From Sinomonas gamaensis (GTDB lineage Bacteria; Actinomycetota; Actinomycetes; Actinomycetales; Micrococcaceae), in the NCBI RefSeq assembly GCF_005876955.1, contig NZ_SSCL01000001.1:310001-374000 (forward strand): a DNA stretch of 64,000 bases. Reading direction: 5' to 3'. Below, piece after piece: positions 1 through 8,341 of the stretch. The position numbers and the translations under genes are program-made. Position 1 is the stretch's first letter. Each line of letters opens with the position of its first letter. Below the pieces are notes generated by a model that did not search any database, was not told the DNA's origin, and saw only the letters and a program-made list of their open reading frames with translations.

Positions 1-1439
1 CCGGGCGTGAGCACGAAGTCGTGCTGCTTGATCTCGTCCATGCTCGCCGCTTTCACGAAGCCGGGCACGTCCTGGTAGCCGCCGTCGTGGTTGCGCCACG
101 CGTGGTATGCAGCGGCGATTTTCGCGATGTCCCGATCGTCGTCAAGGACCCGCAAGCGACGGGTTTCCATAACACCGAGCTTGCGGGCGTCAATGAAGAG
201 AACTTCGTCCTGACGCTCACGGTGCCCGTTGCCGTGTCGCTCCTTAGAGACAATCCATAAGCTAACTGGGATCCCGGTGTTGAAGAAGAGCTTGTCCGGC
301 ATGGCGACGACGCAATCCACAAGCTTGGCCTCGACCAGCTTCCGGCGGATCTCGCCCTCGCCTCCGGTCTTTGAGGACAAGGATCCGTTCGCGAGAACAA
401 ACCCGGCTGTTCCCTTCGGGCTGAGGTGGTGGATGAAGTGCTGTACCCAGGCGAAGTTGGCATTGCCCTCGGGAGGGGTGCCGTATTTCCAGCGGGGGTC
501 GTCAGCGAGCTTGCCGTTCCACCAGTTCGAGACGTTGAACGGTGGGTTGGCGAGGATGAAGTCCGCCCGCAGGTCGGGGTGGAGGTCCTGTGTGAAGGAG
601 TCGGCTGAGCGGTCGCCGAGGTCTGCCTCGATGCCTCGGAGCGCGAGGTTCATCTTGGCGAGCTTCCAGGTAGTGTCGGTGTACTCCTGCCCATAGACCG
701 AAATGTCTGTTCGTTCGCCGCCGTGGGCCTTCACGAACTCCGCCGACTGGACGAACATACCGCCCGATCCACAGGCCGGGTCGTAGACACGACCGTGGAA
801 CGGTTCGAGCATCTCTACGAGGGTCTTGACCACGCTGCGGGGCGTGTAGAACGCTCCAGCATCCTTTCCGGACTCCTTGCCGGCGAACTGGCCGAGGAAG
901 TATTCGTAGACGCGGCCCAAGACATCGTCGGAGCCGTGGTCGTCGCTCTCGGTGAACCCAATCGACCCGATCAGGTCAACGAGTTGGCCGAGGCGCCCCT
1001 TATCCAGGCCCTCGCGCCCATAGTTACGCGGGAGCACACCCCGGATGGTGGGGTTCTCTTTCTCGATCAGGTCCATCGCCTGGTCGATCTGCTGCCCAAT
1101 GTCGGGCAGCTTGGCGATGCCCTGCAGGTATCCCCACCGTGCCAGCTCGGGCACCCAGAAGACGTTGTGGCTGGCGTACTCGTCGCGATCCTCGAGGAAT
1201 ACTGCGCGGCGAGTCTCGTTTGGGATGTAGTCGTCCGAGTCCGGATCGCTCAGGGACGCTTCGATTGTTCGGCGGCGTTCCTCGAAGCGGTCAGAGATGT
1301 ATTTCAGGAAGACTAGGCCGAGGACGACATGCTTGTACTCGGAGGGCTCCTGGTTCCCCCGGAGAGCATCGGCGGCGTCCCAGAGGCGCTGTTCGAGCGA
1401 CTTGGCCTTGACTGGAACCTTTCTCGCGAGTCGAGCCAT
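1..1439 (-). CDS. hsdM: Type I restriction-modification methyltransferase subunit HsdM (C-terminus off the left edge)
   Basis: This is the N6-adenine methyltransferase (M) subunit of a type I restriction-modification complex; it works with a specificity subunit (HsdS) and a translocase (HsdR). The reading frame starts at the ATG at 1439-1437 and stays open to base 1, giving 479 codons. The family is usually about 500-530 residues, so only the tail is missing. Visible are the helical N-terminal domain (about residues 10-150), the 'AFYTP' entry to the methylase domain (~206), the SAM-binding loop DPACGSGG (~220-227), the catalytic NPPF motif (~298-301) and the family-typical 'FVLTPG' at the cut end. 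hsdS and hsdR would lie to the left. The ribosome site is weak (GAGGA about 12 bases upstream). A perfect palindrome sits just upstream of the start. Confidence 0.93.
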   Translation of the reverse strand, partial: MARLARKVPVKAKSLEQRLWDAADALRGNQEPSEYKHVVLGLVFLKYISDRFEERRRTIEASLSDPDSDDYIPNETRRAVFLEDRDEYASHNVFWVPELARWGYLQGIAKLPDIGQQIDQAMDLIEKENPTIRGVLPRNYGREGLDKGRLGQLVDLIGSIGFTESDDHGSDDVLGRVYEYFLGQFAGKESGKDAGAFYTPRSVVKTLVEMLEPFHGRVYDPACGSGGMFVQSAEFVKAHGGERTDISVYGQEYTDTTWKLAKMNLALRGIEADLGDRSADSFTQDLHPDLRADFILANPPFNVSNWWNGKLADDPRWKYGTPPEGNANFAWVQHFIHHLSPKGTAGFVLANGSLSSKTGGEGEIRRKLVEAKLVDCVVAMPDKLFFNTGIPVSLWIVSKERHGNGHRERQDEVLFIDARKLGVMETRRLRVLDDDRDIAKIAAAYHAWRNHDGGYQDVPGFVKAASMDEIKQHDFVLTP

Positions 1440-1812
1440 CAGAGTCCCAATCCTCGGTCCCTGGGGCAAGCCCCAGATCGCTGACGTCTGCTTCCCATCT
1501 TCCCCTCCACCAATAATGCAAATCCCAGCACCCGCTGAACTCGGGAGCAGCCCGGTCAGGTGCTTCACGATCTTCAGGATGTCATGAGCGCACGGCCTCG
1601 CTGATCCATCGGTAGACGTTTGGACATGTCGTGTCAGATGTCTGGTGCCGTGCCCCAGCGCCTGGGGCTGGCCTCTCGGAGCCTGTAGGGACCACATCGT
1701 CAGGGGCAGGATGGGCTAGAGGCAGCGTCGACGTTTCTACCGAGCCGCTAGGTAGCTGGTCCGGAACCCGGCGACGCCGGTCCAGCCCGCTTTGAACACC
1801 ACATCGACTGGG
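1440..1812. other. Intergenic region upstream of hsdM and downstream of the nuclease-like gene
   Basis: There is no convincing gene in these 373 bases. They hold the 5' region of hsdM, with a perfect palindrome at 1461-1476, and the 3' region of the gene at 1813-3822. A short GC-rich hairpin (CCGGCG-A-CGCCGG, 1768-1780) just past that gene's stop codon may help end its transcription, but no T-run follows. Confidence 0.5.
1461..1476. promoter_or_regulatory. Perfect 16-base palindrome in the hsdM leader
   Basis: CTGGGGC-AA-GCCCCAG is a perfect dyad with 7-base arms and a 2-base centre, 22-37 bases upstream of the hsdM start codon. The position and symmetry suit an operator for a dimeric regulator or a leader hairpin. 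No controller gene is visible nearby, so the role is inference. Confidence 0.35.
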
Positions 1813-3822
1813 TCACCCGTTCACTCCAGATTCATCGTTTAAGTCCGTTACAGCCCGAGACCACACCCAGGAGGTTCCCGTCACCGTAGTCGGTAGCCAT
1901 TCCGAGAACACGGTCGGAAGCGTTGGTAGCTCCCGCTCGGTGAGCTCGATGAGTGTTAGACCCCTACGTTGGGCAAGTTGCCTCTTCTGGCGCATCTTCG
2001 CCGCATATTTGGGGTCATTAGGCATTCCCCAGAACTCCACGAATGTCAGGTCGTCCAATTTCCAGTCCGCACGTCGGAGCCCGTGGGGATTGAAATCGGG
2101 ATCTATCGGATAGAAAGGCTCTCGGTCATGCTTGATCCCGTGCTGGTGCAAAAAATCGCACACCGTCTTCTCGCCGAGTGAGAAACATAGGTGCCCGTCT
2201 CTGGCCCGGATGAGCGTTCCCCAGCCTAGGCGGAGCCCGCCAGGGAAGAATCCGGCTTCTTCAAGGAGGTACGTCCAAGGGAATTTTCGGCGCCTTATCA
2301 CGAACCTGAGCATGAGGAGCTTATCGATGACCGGCGCATGGAGGGGAGAGGCTGTGTTGATGTGCAGAGCGTCTAGCTGAGCCTCCAGCATGGGCACCCC
2401 GTCAAACTCGAGTTGACCCAGCATTCCCAGAGCTCTGGCCGCGATCGGACGATCCTCGATCATTCCCCGGCACGCGCGTTCGAGGCACTGATGGCAATAC
2501 GTGAGGGGCTCGACGCAGAGGGCCGACTTGAACGTGAAGCCGCGCTGGCCACACAACCGGCACCGTTTCGATCTAGCCGTTAGGGTATGTGCACCGAACA
2601 ATTGCTGCCGCGGGGCCACGAAGACCTCGTGTACGCGGAATAGCGACAATGGCTCAGAGTTTATGTCGTCGGCTCGCCATCGCTCAGCCATGATTGCGCC
2701 TTCTGAAAGAACGTCGTCAAGCCCGGCAGCCTGCACAGATGCGACGAGCCTACATAGCATGCGCTCGACCGAAGCCTCCTGCTTCTCTACCAGGGAATCT
2801 CGAAAGTCCTGATCTCTCATGTCGCGTGGGTGGACCTCATTAACAAGCCCCCAAGGCGCTCTGGGCAAACCTATTTCCCGGACTTCGATACCGGCTCGGG
2901 CTGCATAGCAGAGCGTCGCTCCGAGAAGATTGTTATCTTCCACCCAAAGCTTCCGGGTGGACAGGTTGAGTTGTGCGATCAGGACACCGCGCAGGTGGAA
3001 GCTCAGAAAGTCAACCTTCCGGTGCGTGTGGATGTTGGGAGCGGTCGTGATCGGCCATTCTTCGGTTAAGGGGATGACCGGTTGCTGGATCACCTCGGCT
3101 ACGGGGACGCCCGCGGCAGCAAGCAAGGCGGAAACGTTTGGCCGCTCGCGCTCGTCCTTTAGGAACAGATGGCCCCGGTCGACGTCGCCCAAGAAGCGCT
3201 TCGACGCGGCGTCGGTTACTCTGAGGTAGCGGAATGGTCCTCTGAAGCTGAGCTCCGTGGATATGGTGATGTTGCTTACGGGTTCGTGGTTCTCGTCAAA
3301 TGCGCGGAGGTCCGCGTTCGCTACTTCTGTCTTCTGCGTTGGTTGCGAGTGCCGCCACCGGACCCGATCTGGACCAAGAAAATCGTCGATAGCCTTAGCC
3401 AACTCGGCGTGACCGGGCAAGGAGAGTGCGATGGCTTTGCTTTCGTAGCCTTCGACCACCAGCCCGGTGCAGGCGATTTCTCCTCCAGCAAAGTCGGCAA
3501 GATCGGGGATGAGCCCCATCCCCACTTTCCATAGGTCGGAATCGGGGAGATATCCCAAATGCCGGCTGTCGACGTCTCCGCCAGAGCCTGCCGGTGTCAC
3601 GACGGCTATCGCGTTGGGGTTGTAATCGTTGTCTGCCCGGTGAACCAGTGCAAGCTCGATCGGAACATGTTCGAGCTGGTGTTCCTCTAGGAACGCAAGC
3701 AGTGCAATGTACTGCGGAGTATTCGTCTCGTCGTCACCGCCCCAGCTTGAAAACCGCCAGCGCTCGCCTCCGGGAGGCAGCACAACTGTTCCCGAAGCGG
3801 ATTGAATTCTGTAGGACGCCAC
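1813..3822 (-). CDS. HIRAN-like / zinc-knuckle / PD-(D/E)xK-like nuclease protein, putative defence effector
   Basis: I recognise parts of this 669-residue protein but no named family. The start is the GTG at 3822, because AGGAGG lies 10 bases upstream; the open frame extends 45 codons further but without a ribosome site. The N-terminal ~150 residues (lines such as 'RADNDYNPNAIAV' and 'HLGYLPDSD') resemble a HIRAN domain, known from DNA-processing enzymes. Near residues 400-430 there is a CxxC...CxxC knuckle (CRLCG ... CHQC). The last ~130 residues look like a Vsr/DUF559-type PD-(D/E)xK nuclease: 'GEKTVCDFL', then 'RRADW', 'VEFWG' and a lysine-rich helix ending 'LIELTEREL'. The usual ExK is replaced by ExW, so catalysis is uncertain. 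It lies next to hsdM on the same strand, which supports a role in defence. Confidence 0.6.
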   Translation of the reverse strand: MASYRIQSASGTVVLPPGGERWRFSSWGGDDETNTPQYIALLAFLEEHQLEHVPIELALVHRADNDYNPNAIAVVTPAGSGGDVDSRHLGYLPDSDLWKVGMGLIPDLADFAGGEIACTGLVVEGYESKAIALSLPGHAELAKAIDDFLGPDRVRWRHSQPTQKTEVANADLRAFDENHEPVSNITISTELSFRGPFRYLRVTDAASKRFLGDVDRGHLFLKDERERPNVSALLAAAGVPVAEVIQQPVIPLTEEWPITTAPNIHTHRKVDFLSFHLRGVLIAQLNLSTRKLWVEDNNLLGATLCYAARAGIEVREIGLPRAPWGLVNEVHPRDMRDQDFRDSLVEKQEASVERMLCRLVASVQAAGLDDVLSEGAIMAERWRADDINSEPLSLFRVHEVFVAPRQQLFGAHTLTARSKRCRLCGQRGFTFKSALCVEPLTYCHQCLERACRGMIEDRPIAARALGMLGQLEFDGVPMLEAQLDALHINTASPLHAPVIDKLLMLRFVIRRRKFPWTYLLEEAGFFPGGLRLGWGTLIRARDGHLCFSLGEKTVCDFLHQHGIKHDREPFYPIDPDFNPHGLRRADWKLDDLTFVEFWGMPNDPKYAAKMRQKRQLAQRRGLTLIELTERELPTLPTVFSEWLPTTVTGTSWVWSRAVTDLNDESGVNG

Positions 3823-4206
3823 TGCTGATTGACCTCCTGCTCCTGCTTGCCTGGTCGGCCCGCGGCGTACCACCCTGCGAGCTTCGCGTCCTCTCTCCAA
3901 ATGGCCACGACCTACACGGATGGCTTGCCGCTTGCACCCTTGATCATCTACCTGCACTCTCCCAAACCCTCAAAGTCGCTAGCCACACTTGGATGTACTC
4001 GAATTGAGTGGCGAAACGTATGAAGGCTTCGTGAATTCAGCCCGATCCGGGCCATGGACAGACTCCGCTTGGCCTCTAGACGGTCGTCTGGGGCCGCGAA
4101 GCATGCCTGCTTATAGAAGAAAGGGGCGGTAACGAGAAAGGGACGTGCTTCTCCTGTCGGTACGCCCCCGCCGGCAGCGTCCAGCGCGGTGATATGACTG
4201 GACTTC
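3823..4206. other. Divergent promoter region between the nuclease-like gene and the repeat protein
   Basis: These 384 bases separate two outward-pointing genes, so both promoters should lie here. The ribosome site of the minus-strand gene (AGGAGG on that strand) is at about 3833-3838. The middle part, around 3960-4130, is less GC-rich than its surroundings. I see no protein-coding frame, RNA gene or clear operator. Confidence 0.4.
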
Positions 4207-6684
4207 ATGAGCGTTGACGATGGCGGTGAGATGAGGGAACGGTTGCGCCATGCCGCGGTATCGGGAACGGTGTTTGACTTGGCGCCAGAAGTGGACGAGG
4301 ACGACTTTGACTTGCCCCGCGCTGAGGAGGCCGGGTTGCTGGGCGAATTGTCGGCTGAGGACATCCGGGCTCTTCTATTGGAACGCGATTTCGTGCCAGA
4401 TCCTCGAGGGCTGAGGATCCGCGGAGCGATCGTGACGGGGTGTCTCGACCTCGACCACGCGAAGCCCACCGGCCGGATCGTTTTTTCCTTCTGCCGCTTC
4501 GAGGAGGCGCCCTCCTTCGAGCAGGCAGTCGTGCCTGAGCTAGTTCTTGAGGGCGTTTTTCTGCCTGGCTTGTCGCTCCGCTCGGCGCGGCTGACGGGAT
4601 ACTGCAAGCTGACCGAGCTCCATTCGACAGGACCCGTGGTGGCAGAAAACTCGCAAATCGGAAGCGGGCTCGACATGTCGGGGGCGAGACTCTGCAGCCC
4701 GGGGGGAACTGCTCTCAATCTCGATGGCGCTCATATTGGAGGGGACACGGCCTTGGAGGGTCTCAAGGCCTGGGGGGAAGTCCGGGGCCTGGGAGCACGG
4801 ATAGGCGGGCAGCTCGTCCTGACCAACGGCAGCCTCGATCACAAGGGCGGATGGGCCCTCGGGCTCGACTGGGCCGAGATTGCCAGTGGTCTCTTCATGG
4901 ATGGGCTTGTGGCAGCCGGAGAGGTGCGGGCTCCAGGTGCGAAGGTTGGCGGCCAGCTCATCCTTACCGGGGCACACCTCTGCAATCAGAAGGGATACGC
5001 GCTAAATCTCGACGGAGCCGACATTGTTGGTGGGGTGTTCATGAGCGACGTCAACGCCACAGGGGAAGTCCGGGCGATCGGGGCGCGCATAGGTGCGCCT
5101 CTCAACATGCACCACGCTGTGCTCACCGCTAGTTTGACGACGCACAGTGCAGAAGCATTCGCACTTAATCTCGACAGAGCTGACATCGCCGGCGGCGTGA
5201 ACATGCGCGGGGTCCGGGTGACAGGGGAAGTCCGGGCGCTCGGGGCGAGTATCGGTTCGCAGATTAACCTGACAAGGGCACAACTCCACAACAAGGGGGG
5301 AGACGCTCTCAGTCTTGACGGGGCTCGTATCACGGGCGCGGTCATGCACAGGCTACGGACCCAGGGAAAGGTCCGCTGCATCGGCACTCACATCGACGGC
5401 GAGTTCAGGCTAACCCGGGCCAGCCTTCACGCTTCCGGGAATGGGCACGCGCTCGACCTCAACGGGGCCCAGATCGCCGATAGTCTTCTGATGGACCGGA
5501 TTAGAGTCAGGGGTGAAGTCGGGGCGATCAACGTGCGGATCGGCGGCCAGCTCTCGCTGACGGATAGGGCGAAACTCAAGAACCCGGGCGGACATGCCCT
5601 CAATCTTGACGGAGCTGAAATATCCGGGGGCGCGTTCATGCAAGAACTTGTGACAGAAGGGGAAGTCAGAGCTCTCGACGCACACATAAGCGACGAGCTC
5701 AGCCTGACTCACGCAACACTTAGCAACGGGGATAAATGCGCGCTGAACCTCGATCGTGTCGAAGTTACCGGTGCCGTGTTCCTAGACGATATCGAGGCTA
5801 CCGGCGAAGTCAGGTTCGCCGGCAGCCGAATCCACGGTCGCCTCAACCTCTTTAAGGCGAAATTCAGCAACACCAGTGGGGACGCCCTCAAACTTACGGC
5901 TGCGACCCTTGACGAGCTTCTGCTCGATGGGGCCACGGCCACCGGGAGCACAATAGACCTTTCGTTCGTCACGGCCCGCATCCTAGCCGTAGGAGCCCGC
6001 CCACCTGACGAAGGCTTGCCCCGCCTCTCTGCCGCCCACGGCTGGACTTTGGGGACCGTCCATGGGTTTCTCCGTACGGACAGGAAGAGCGCCCGAGCGT
6101 GGCTGGACACCGTCGACACTCGACCCGCCAATGGCAACAAGAGGGAATTTCCCCCCCAACCATGGAAGGAATTGGCGAAGGTCTACGACCAGGTCGGACA
6201 GCCCGCAGACGCCCGATGGCTGAGGCACTGCGCAGCTAAGCGAACAACACGCGCCGCGCCGCCGATTTCGAGGCTAATCCGATGGGCCTATGGTGTCTTG
6301 GTCGGATATGGTTACTATCCGCGTCGGGCGGCCTACTTGCTGGCCGCGCTCTGGGTCACCGTCTTCCTGCTGGCCTCCGCCAATGCCCCCGCGTTTACCC
6401 CTGCGGATGCTAGAGCGAGCACGGTCGCAGTCACTGAGAACAATCGCACCGACGAGATCCACGTCACGGGAGCCACGGCAGCTCCGCCCGATTACCCGCA
6501 GTTCAGTCCCGGCCTGTTCGCTGTGGACACAGCCATACCCGCCGCTGCAACAGGCCAGAGCAACGCCTGGCGGGTCACCGGAAACGCACTCCTGCTGGCG
6601 GCGTTCGCCGCTATTAAAGGCTTCGCCTGGCTCCTCACCGTGCTCATGTTGGCCGGACTCACCGGAATCCTGCGCAAGGACTAG
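4207..6684 (+). CDS. Beta-helix repeat protein with two C-terminal membrane helices, function unknown
   Basis: This 825-residue protein belongs to a group often misnamed 'membrane-associated oxidoreductase' in actinobacteria; I see no oxidoreductase motif. After ~90 residues of leader, residues ~168-590 hold about nine imperfect 43-residue repeats with the core 'ALNLDGAxIxGG...GEVRALGAxIGGQLxLTxAxL'. This pattern resembles pentapeptide-like right-handed beta-helices. A soluble segment (~610-680) leads to two hydrophobic helices, around 'AAYLLAALWVTVFLLA' and 'GFAWLLTVLMLAGLTGIL', separated by a loop containing 'FSPGLFAVDTAIP'. That layout is shared with pentapeptide-repeat proteins that end in a two-helix, channel-like module. 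No clear ribosome site precedes the ATG at 4207; the ATG nine codons in is an alternative. It sits alone between two minus-strand genes of the island. A defence role is inferred from the neighbourhood only. Confidence 0.6.
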   Translation: MSVDDGGEMRERLRHAAVSGTVFDLAPEVDEDDFDLPRAEEAGLLGELSAEDIRALLLERDFVPDPRGLRIRGAIVTGCLDLDHAKPTGRIVFSFCRFEEAPSFEQAVVPELVLEGVFLPGLSLRSARLTGYCKLTELHSTGPVVAENSQIGSGLDMSGARLCSPGGTALNLDGAHIGGDTALEGLKAWGEVRGLGARIGGQLVLTNGSLDHKGGWALGLDWAEIASGLFMDGLVAAGEVRAPGAKVGGQLILTGAHLCNQKGYALNLDGADIVGGVFMSDVNATGEVRAIGARIGAPLNMHHAVLTASLTTHSAEAFALNLDRADIAGGVNMRGVRVTGEVRALGASIGSQINLTRAQLHNKGGDALSLDGARITGAVMHRLRTQGKVRCIGTHIDGEFRLTRASLHASGNGHALDLNGAQIADSLLMDRIRVRGEVGAINVRIGGQLSLTDRAKLKNPGGHALNLDGAEISGGAFMQELVTEGEVRALDAHISDELSLTHATLSNGDKCALNLDRVEVTGAVFLDDIEATGEVRFAGSRIHGRLNLFKAKFSNTSGDALKLTAATLDELLLDGATATGSTIDLSFVTARILAVGARPPDEGLPRLSAAHGWTLGTVHGFLRTDRKSARAWLDTVDTRPANGNKREFPPQPWKELAKVYDQVGQPADARWLRHCAAKRTTRAAPPISRLIRWAYGVLVGYGYYPRRAAYLLAALWVTVFLLASANAPAFTPADARASTVAVTENNRTDEIHVTGATAAPPDYPQFSPGLFAVDTAIPAAATGQSNAWRVTGNALLLAAFAAIKGFAWLLTVLMLAGLTGILRKD

Positions 6685-6820
6685 GGGTCGACGGGCCAGC
6701 AATGACAAACGACCAGGAGCGTCCGATCTAGCAATCGGACGGCTCGCGGGGGGATCGTGATGGGCCCACGCTGATCCGCGCAGACCCATGTCGCCGGTGT
6801 GCCCGCAGGCATCACTATTG

Positions 6821-7009
6821 TCAGTTCGCCGCGATCTGAAAGTAGTTGATCGCGAACGAGTCGATCAGCGCCGCGACGAGTGCCGAGGCGGCGAGCAGAG
6901 GGGCGTGGCGCCGCAGGTTTAGGTCTCGCGGATTATTTGAGAGAACCTCCCGTAAGAGGACGCGTGTATTTAGATCAGGAAAAGGTCCCGCGGGCGGATC
7001 TGTTCCCAA
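6821..7009 (-). CDS. Possible small hydrophobic protein overlapping the end of the DUF3800 gene
   Basis: A 62-codon frame begins with TTG at 7009 inside the last 14 codons of the DUF3800 gene, in another frame, and runs 149 bases past its stop. The part beyond the overlap has good third-position GC and encodes a hydrophobic stretch ('LLAASALVAALIDSFAI'). A GGGAGG sequence lies inside the frame with no ATG, GTG or TTG after it. It may be a coupled small protein, a frameshifted extension, or chance. Confidence 0.22.
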   Translation of the reverse strand: MGTDPPAGPFPDLNTRVLLREVLSNNPRDLNLRRHAPLLAASALVAALIDSFAINYFQIAAN

Positions 7010-8013
7010 GACTTGGCGTCTCCCCAGATCGAATTGAAGTGCACAAGACGCTGCACCTGAGCGAGTTCTTCCTCCTCGGCGTTCCCTCGCAAGGCTCTCT
7101 CCGCAACTTGGCGGGTGAAGCCGGCGGCTACGTCGGCAAGTTGGATGCGGGGATCTGCTTTCGAGTCGATGTGCTTGATTCCGACGAGAGGGAAGCGGCT
7201 GTCAGGGAGGTTAAAGTGGGCGGGCGGCTTCGTGCTGGCTGTGTACATGACCGCATTCATCACGCGCTCGGTCAGGTTCTTTTGAGCATCGTGCATGACC
7301 ATCACCGGCCGATCGAGCTTCTTGCTCCAGTCGTACGCCAGTTGCATCAGGGACGTCTGCAATGGATCGAGGCTCTTGATTATATCGCCCTTGGCTACGT
7401 CCGCTTGAAACTCTTCCGCCTGCTTCCGAGTATCTGCCAACTGGCCGAGCACGATCTTCAGCTTCGTACGCTTCGCAGCCGAGCGGGCTTCCTCGACCTT
7501 CTCGAAAAAGCCATCAATGGTTTCCTTCTCGCCCTTCCGCTGGTTTTCGCGCATGAGGGAGGTAAAGGCGCTTACCAATGATTGCCAACGTTCTTCCCCT
7601 AGGTCTTCCGGGCCGTGTTCGTAGAGAGCACGCGCCATGCGCCTGTGGGTTCCGTCCTTATAGAGGTCATCGCCCCGTGCGTACGCCCGCTCCTCTATAA
7701 GCAGGTCAACCATCTTTCCCGCGGCCATTTCAGCCTTTTCGACAACGTAGACCTGGGTATGGCCGACAAGCGCCCCCTGTTCGCCAAACAGGTCGTCGAT
7801 CGCACCGCGGTTGCGGATCACGGCCCCGATCTTGAGTTCCGGGCTTTGCGCTCTAGTCTTCCCTCTCAGGTGGTCCACCAAGTCGGACGCCTCGGCCAGG
7901 TCCATATGCACGCTGCTGTGAGCTAGCACGGGAGTGCTCCCGCCCATCAGGTTTTCACCGTCATGCCCAGACTCATCAAAGAAGATCTCGGCTACGTTCT
8001 TCGCAGCGGCCAT
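6970..8013 (-). CDS. DUF3800 domain protein (RNase H-like fold)
   Basis: The product is a DUF3800 protein, a family with a predicted RNase H-like fold, often found in mobile and defence regions and with no settled function. The N-terminus has the hallmark 'IFFDESGHDG'. The C-terminal third has the second hallmark, 'DPRIQLADVAAGF', where the aspartates would bind metal. A central helical insert rich in charged residues ('KVEEARSAAKRTKLK') separates the two. I chose the ATG at 8013 because AAGGA lies 11 bases upstream and the hallmark then begins ~9 residues in; ATGs at 8025 and 8055 are possible, and 8055 would add 14 residues. It faces away from the 59-codon gene to its right. Its 3' end overlaps a small hydrophobic frame. 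Confidence 0.7.
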   Translation of the reverse strand: MAAAKNVAEIFFDESGHDGENLMGGSTPVLAHSSVHMDLAEASDLVDHLRGKTRAQSPELKIGAVIRNRGAIDDLFGEQGALVGHTQVYVVEKAEMAAGKMVDLLIEERAYARGDDLYKDGTHRRMARALYEHGPEDLGEERWQSLVSAFTSLMRENQRKGEKETIDGFFEKVEEARSAAKRTKLKIVLGQLADTRKQAEEFQADVAKGDIIKSLDPLQTSLMQLAYDWSKKLDRPVMVMHDAQKNLTERVMNAVMYTASTKPPAHFNLPDSRFPLVGIKHIDSKADPRIQLADVAAGFTRQVAERALRGNAEEEELAQVQRLVHFNSIWGDAKSWEQIRPRDLFLI

Positions 8014-8161
8014 GTCGTTCCCCATCCTTGCTTGGTTGCCGTCCTCGGAAAGCATGCCAGAAGCAGCCGAGACGCCGGAAGCGCGGCGCGCTCGGGCCGA
8101 TCAGAACTGGCGGACGGATGGGTGCAAGAACGAGCATTACGCCGATAAGGGGGAGCAATGA

Positions 8162-8341
8162 ATGAGCCGGGAGATCGTAGCGAGCATCGCTACGTGGTCG
8201 AAGGCCGAGGTCGCTGAGCTGATTGGTCAGTACAGCGCTTACCGCAAGGGCGAGGAGATCACACTGCAGATCTATGACCGTCCGACGGACGGCCAGTACC
8301 GATTCACCATCAACGCCGACGTCACCAACGATCCCTCATGA
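8162..8341 (+). CDS. Small hypothetical protein, possibly cut short by an in-frame TGA
   Basis: A 59-codon gene starts at the ATG at 8162 and has a strong ribosome site (AAGGGGG, spacing about 8). The product begins MSREIVASIATWSKAEVAEL and includes 'ITLQIYDRPTDGQYRF'; I recognise no family. After the TGA at 8339-8341 the same frame continues as 'HGHGNCGSTIEDALSTYQW', which still looks like protein, so the gene may once have been at least 30 codons longer. Another ATG at 8158 opens only 19 codons. It reads away from the DUF3800 gene. Confidence 0.45.
   Translation: MSREIVASIATWSKAEVAELIGQYSAYRKGEEITLQIYDRPTDGQYRFTINADVTNDPS

Noticed and set aside
229..1411. Several plus-strand frames at the left edge (for example 723-1316)
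   Set aside because: They are shadows of hsdM, whose minus-strand frame is open for 479 codons with its SAM and NPPF motifs.
8054..8161. 35-codon plus-strand frame ending just before the 59-codon gene
   Set aside because: It has no ribosome site, no recognisable composition and overlaps the possible 5' end of the DUF3800 gene.
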